Shown: positions 61,171 through 64,000 of the stretch, one piece after another | How positions within the stretch are numbered: position 1 is the stretch's first letter | How the letters are laid out: each line of letters starts with the position of its first letter | Source: Cohnella herbarum | Lineage (GTDB): Bacteria > Bacillota > Bacilli > Paenibacillales > Paenibacillaceae | Direction: 5' to 3' | Length of the DNA: 64,000 nt | Assembly (NCBI RefSeq): GCF_012849095.1 | Contig: NZ_CP051680.1 | Span: 1,178,001 to 1,242,000 of the forward strand | Notes under the pieces: model-generated | The model's database searches: none | The model's input: only the letters and a program-made list of their open reading frames with translations | Told to the model about the DNA's origin: nothing | Program-made: the position numbers and the translations under genes

Positions 61171-62445
61171 ATGAATCGATGGGGAAAATCGGCTTCGGCT
61201 ATCATTATGGGATTATCTTTTCTAGGCAGCTCCACGCTCGGTTCTTCGCCGGCCGGAGCTGTTAATGCTGAAATCAAAGTCGTACTGGATGACGTTCCGC
61301 TTAAGCTGGGAGCCGTTCCGGTCATTAAGAACAACGTGACTATGGTTCCGTTTCGGTCGTTGGCTCGCGCATTAGGGATTAATGTGACGTGGGATAGCCA
61401 AATGAAGACCGTAAAGGCGGCGGGTGAAGTTAATGGCGTTAATAAAAATGTTGTTTTGCGATTAGGGCAGCCAAAAGCGGAAGTAGACGGCACGGTTGTG
61501 GAGTTGTTAGCCGCGCCTCTCGTCGTGAACCAGCAGGTGCTCATTCCGTTGAATTTCTTCGGCACGCAATTCGGTGCGAAGGTGGGCTGGAGCAAAGCTA
61601 CTCAAACGGTGACGATCGTCTCCGCGAAAAAAGCGATACATCTTCGCGCCTTCTATGCGATGGGTTCGTTCGCGAACCGCGATAGAATCGCGGCGATGGA
61701 TTCGGTCGCATTCGGCTGGACGCGGATAGACGAGAAAGGTGAATTAACGCTCGAAGGCGTCGATTATAATTGGCCGGAAGCTGCCGGAGAGATTACGCCG
61801 GAATCGCTCGTGACGAGTTCCGCCGCTCAAGGGGCAAGTCCTTACCTCATGGTCTATTCGGTAGATGGCAAGGGCGAGTTAACGAAGATGCTTAGCGACG
61901 AGACTTTGCGGAACCATTCGATCGACAACATTGTAAGATTGGCATCCGATACCGGCTTCGGCGGCGTATTGCTCGATTACGAGGGGTTAGGATTAAAGCT
62001 TGATCCGATCGGGCAACAGAAATTGTTGAACGAGTACGTTCAAGAGATTGACGCGAAATTGGAGGCTATCGGAGTGAAGCTTTCTGTGGCTGTTCCTCCC
62101 CCCAATGGCGCATACAAAGGTTATGATTACGCCACTTTAGCGAAATACGCCGACGATCTTGTCATAATGGCTCATGACTACCATGCCAAAGGAACGCCGA
62201 TCCGCACTCCCGAACCTAATGATAAAGTTGAGCAAGCCATCGAACTGCTCTTGAACAGCGGGATTCCGGCTGACAAGTTGATTCTTGGGATCAGCCTAGG
62301 GAGCGAAACGGCGGAATCTGTCGACGATAAGCTGGGGTTAGCCAAGCGTTATGGACTGAAAGGCGCTTCATTCTGGCGATTGACATTGTATAACCAGGAA
62401 TTCGCCAATGCCATCGATAGAGTCGTAGAGAAAGTAGGGAAGTAA
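61171..62445 (+). CDS. Secreted stalk-domain protein with a GH18-like catalytic domain
   Basis: A 424-residue exported protein: signal peptide (IIMGLSFLGSSTLG..AGA, cleavage near residue 32), a copper-amine-oxidase N-like stalk domain (residues ~35-150, TMVPFRSLARALGINVTWDS, VLIPLNFFGTQFGAKVGW), and a GH18-type barrel (~155-424). The GH18 active site is recognised in GFGGVLLDYEGLG (acid Glu271) and LVIMAHDYHAKGTP. Such proteins can cut peptidoglycan or chitin, e.g. SleL-type spore cortex enzymes. Activity is likely but unproven. Confidence 0.84.
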   Translation: MNRWGKSASAIIMGLSFLGSSTLGSSPAGAVNAEIKVVLDDVPLKLGAVPVIKNNVTMVPFRSLARALGINVTWDSQMKTVKAAGEVNGVNKNVVLRLGQPKAEVDGTVVELLAAPLVVNQQVLIPLNFFGTQFGAKVGWSKATQTVTIVSAKKAIHLRAFYAMGSFANRDRIAAMDSVAFGWTRIDEKGELTLEGVDYNWPEAAGEITPESLVTSSAAQGASPYLMVYSVDGKGELTKMLSDETLRNHSIDNIVRLASDTGFGGVLLDYEGLGLKLDPIGQQKLLNEYVQEIDAKLEAIGVKLSVAVPPPNGAYKGYDYATLAKYADDLVIMAHDYHAKGTPIRTPEPNDKVEQAIELLLNSGIPADKLILGISLGSETAESVDDKLGLAKRYGLKGASFWRLTLYNQEFANAIDRVVEKVGK

Positions 62446-62446
62446 G

Positions 62447-63463
62447 TTGCCGTTCGAGAACGTCTTGCGTAATTATTTTGCCAGCGGGGAATGGACGATC
62501 GAAGAGGGGCAATCCGGCTGGAACAATACGACGCGATTCATTGAGGCCGAAGGGCGACGGTGGGTTCTTCGAATTTACGAGACTCATAAAGACGAGGATA
62601 AAATCCGTTATGAGCACGGATTGTTAATGGCCTTAAATAAGGTGGACATGCCCTTTAAGGTTCCGATGCCTATTCGTTGCTTCGATGGGAGTACCATTGT
62701 CCGGCTTGAGGATGGTAGCGAACGGATTGCTTGCCTCTTTAGCTATATCGAGGGGCAACGACCGGAAGAGGGGAAAGCGGAGATTGGGTATGCATTCGGT
62801 GTTGCGGCAGGACAATTGAGCAGATCCTTGGCTCAGATAAGCGATGTTGGCAAACCGATCTATCCACCGTATTACGAGATGGATTCGGCACATCCTTTAT
62901 GTACGCCCGACGCAGTCTCGGCGTTCTGCTTCGCGCCACCGATTGAGTTCCGGGAGGAAGCCCTAGTTGATGCATTACTTGCCATTGGCGAAGCCTTGCA
63001 GCGATACCGAAGTTACTTGCCGAGCTTCCGTACGCTTCCGCATCAGCTCATTCACGGAGACATTAATCACTCTAACTCGTTAGTCAGTGGCGATGGCAGC
63101 GATGATCGGCTTGCGGCCGTTCTTGACTTTGAATTCTGTACCTGGGATTTAAGAGCGATGGAGTTCGCGGTTATCGTATCGGGGTTATTGAGCGATGAAG
63201 AAGCTCTAGGCACAGTAGAACTGTTTCTGCGCGGAGTCGGAGAACAGTTGACGTTGGAGAAGGCGGAAGCGGAAGCGGTTCCGCTTCTTGTCCAGCTCAG
63301 AATACTGGACGTATTTCTGCATTTTCTTGGACGTTATCTCGATGGAGTGGACGGCGAGAATGTACTTGGGGAGCAGATCAGATCCGCGTATGAAGGGCTT
63401 CGGAGGCTGGAGCGGATTGAGGACGATTTGTTGCAGCTTAGCTTGAGACACCTTGTAAGGTGA
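62447..63463 (+). CDS. Aminoglycoside phosphotransferase-fold kinase
   Basis: A 338-residue protein of the APH/choline-kinase fold: N-lobe SGWNNTTRFIEAEGRRWVLRI, catalytic loop LIHGDINHSNSLV, metal site VLDFEFCTWDLRAMEFAV. Homoserine-kinase-like (ThrB2/HSK2) members and drug kinases share this pattern, so the substrate is uncertain. It starts with TTG one base after the GH18-like gene's stop, with TAGGGAAG as ribosome site, so it is co-transcribed. Confidence 0.84.
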   Translation: MPFENVLRNYFASGEWTIEEGQSGWNNTTRFIEAEGRRWVLRIYETHKDEDKIRYEHGLLMALNKVDMPFKVPMPIRCFDGSTIVRLEDGSERIACLFSYIEGQRPEEGKAEIGYAFGVAAGQLSRSLAQISDVGKPIYPPYYEMDSAHPLCTPDAVSAFCFAPPIEFREEALVDALLAIGEALQRYRSYLPSFRTLPHQLIHGDINHSNSLVSGDGSDDRLAAVLDFEFCTWDLRAMEFAVIVSGLLSDEEALGTVELFLRGVGEQLTLEKAEAEAVPLLVQLRILDVFLHFLGRYLDGVDGENVLGEQIRSAYEGLRRLERIEDDLLQLSLRHLVR

Positions 63464-63484
63464 AAGATCAATGGTTTATGGCGG

Positions 63485-63524
63485 GACGCATTCGGCTCTT
63501 TTTGAGCGGATGCGTCTTTTTATT
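63485..63524 (+). terminator. Rho-independent terminator after the kinase gene
   Basis: GACGCATTCGGCTC / GAGCGGATGCGTC with one bulge and a 5-base loop, followed by TTTTTATTTG. Confidence 0.85.
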
Positions 63525-63624
63525 TGCGGGTGCGAGATATCCATAAAAGGGAATGTTGGGTAAATCGTCGAAATGTAGGGGAAGAGGTTGGGTGGATAAC
63601 GGGATTGTACTCATACTGTTTTTC

Positions 63625-63679
63625 TTTAACGGAGCCAGTAGCCGTTATATTGCTCAAAAAGGCTCTTTTCAAAATCTAA
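63625..63679 (+). repeat. Second copy of the 14.1-kb intergenic repeat arm
   Basis: Matches bases 14146-14200 at 47 of 55 positions, including an almost perfect linker (23 of 25; TCAAAAAGGCTCTTTTCAAA). The match stops after TCTAA, at the presumed left end of the IS110 element; the second unit is missing. The stretch 63525-63624 before it has no feature I can name. Confidence 0.75.
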
Positions 63680-63683
63680 ACAT

Positions 63684-63786
63684 TCCTGTAGGGCCTAGGA
63701 TTTGGACTTAGACAAAAACAGGAGCGCCTCGTATGATGGGGGTGTCACGGGTCAATGCCCTAAAACCCATCATGGAGGCGCTTAAA
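63684..63786 (+). ncRNA. Candidate bridge-RNA region in the IS110 left end
   Basis: Two consecutive stem-loops: TCCTGT / ACAGGA (63684-63689 and 63718-63723) enclosing 28 bases, and a longer one, AGCGCCTC and ATGATGGG pairing with CCCATCAT and GAGGCGCT (63723-63782) with a 1-base bulge and GGG / CCC inside. IS110 elements encode a bridge RNA in this position with two internal loops. Only structure and position support this call. Confidence 0.4.
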
Positions 63787-64000
63787 ATGAAGTCTACTCG
63801 AAACGACGCTACAAATCAACGTATTGAACGAATTACCAGTCATCATGCAATCGTAGGGATCGATATCGCTAAAGATGTACATGCCGCACAGGTTACGGAT
63901 TTTCGCGGGCGGACGCTAACGCCGCGCCACGTTTCCTTTACGAACACAGAAGCCGGATTCCAGAAGCTGCTCCATTGGATGCAGGAGGCGGGGGCCAAAC
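63787..64000 (+). CDS. IS110-family transposase, 3' truncated by the window edge
   Basis: The first 71 residues of an IS110-type DEDD recombinase, beginning MKSTRNDATNQRIERITSHH. The block VGIDIAKDVHAAQVTD carries the first catalytic Asp of the RuvC-like domain, and FTNTEAGFQKLLHWM continues the family pattern. The frame is open to base 64000. GGAGG lies eight bases before the ATG but is part of the right arm of the hairpin described above, so translation may be repressed by RNA structure. Confidence 0.9.
   Translation, partial: MKSTRNDATNQRIERITSHHAIVGIDIAKDVHAAQVTDFRGRTLTPRHVSFTNTEAGFQKLLHWMQEAGAK

Larger units (their letters stand above)
63680..64000 (+). mobile_element. IS110-family insertion sequence, left end only
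   Basis: The repeat match ends at about 63679 and the transposase gene starts 107 bases later, so the left end is placed here; the precise boundary is inferred. IS110 elements have no terminal inverted repeats and carry a non-coding region at the 5' side of the transposase gene. The right end is beyond the window. Confidence 0.7.

Noticed and set aside
1..64000. tRNA, rRNA or CRISPR array
   Set aside because: No cloverleaf, rRNA-like stretch, or regularly spaced direct-repeat array was recognised by reading; a dedicated scan was not possible.

Overview
The window reads as a chromosomal segment of an endospore-forming, low-to-mid GC Firmicute of the Paenibacillaceae (Paenibacillus/Cohnella type). 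The evidence is strong GGAGG ribosome binding sites, secreted copper-amine-oxidase-like 'stalk' domain proteins, a sporulation-type diadenylate cyclase (CdaS) behind a sigma-G-like promoter, BmrA-, YkpA- and YfiT-like proteins, and a YesM-type sensor kinase next to an LplA-type solute-binding protein. No rRNA, tRNA, CRISPR or prophage was found. The only mobile element is the left end of an IS110-family element cut by the window's right edge.

Layout. 1-3.9 kb: a truncated efflux adaptor, an ECF-like sigma factor, a membrane phosphoesterase and class II fructose bisphosphatase (glpX). 4.0-10.1 kb: a rhamnose operon (bifunctional aldolase/dehydrogenase rhaEW, an ASRT-like small protein, rhaA, rhaB, DeoR regulator). 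10.2-14.0 kb: lutABC plus a GntR regulator, which can finish the pathway by oxidising the L-lactate made from rhamnose to pyruvate. 14.0-14.4 kb: a non-coding block with a four-unit inverted repeat. 14.4-28.1 kb: single genes (RCC1 protein, SgrR-like regulator, SecA2, dGTPase-like HD protein, MerR-thioredoxin pair, SDR, VTT protein, hydrolase, MFS pump, CdaS, aldo/keto reductase).

28.1-34.2 kb: a signalling island with a zinc-ribbon membrane protein, a YesM-type histidine kinase, an unusual receiver-kinase fusion, a solute-binding lipoprotein with no permease, and a convergent NarL-type regulator. 34.2-37.0 kb: a MmcQ protein, a HAD phosphatase, a UPF0489 (arginase-fold) protein and a non-canonical carbamoyltransferase. 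37.0-40.5 kb: a LysR regulator divergent from aroA-aroC. 40.6-48.1 kb: LysE exporter, acetyltransferase, ABC-F protein, lipoprotein, GIY-YIG/DUF2087 pair, hisC and a GrpB-YfiT fusion.

48.1-58.7 kb, mostly minus strand: a degenerate GGDEF-EAL protein, an OmpR-type regulator with a very large hybrid kinase, a fold-back repeat, and a bmrA-regulator-kinase operon. 59.0-63.5 kb: HD hydrolase, acetyltransferase, VanW protein, a stalk-GH18-like secreted protein and an aminoglycoside-phosphotransferase-fold kinase. 63.6-64.0 kb: a second copy of the intergenic repeat, interrupted by the IS110 left end.

Most interesting items: the kinase / receiver-kinase / binding-protein / regulator island; the ASRT-like gene inside the rhamnose operon; the arginase-fold plus odd carbamoyltransferase pair; and the IS110 end sitting inside a dispersed repeat, with its transposase ribosome binding site buried in a hairpin. 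All functional calls rest on sequence recognition by eye; no searches were run.
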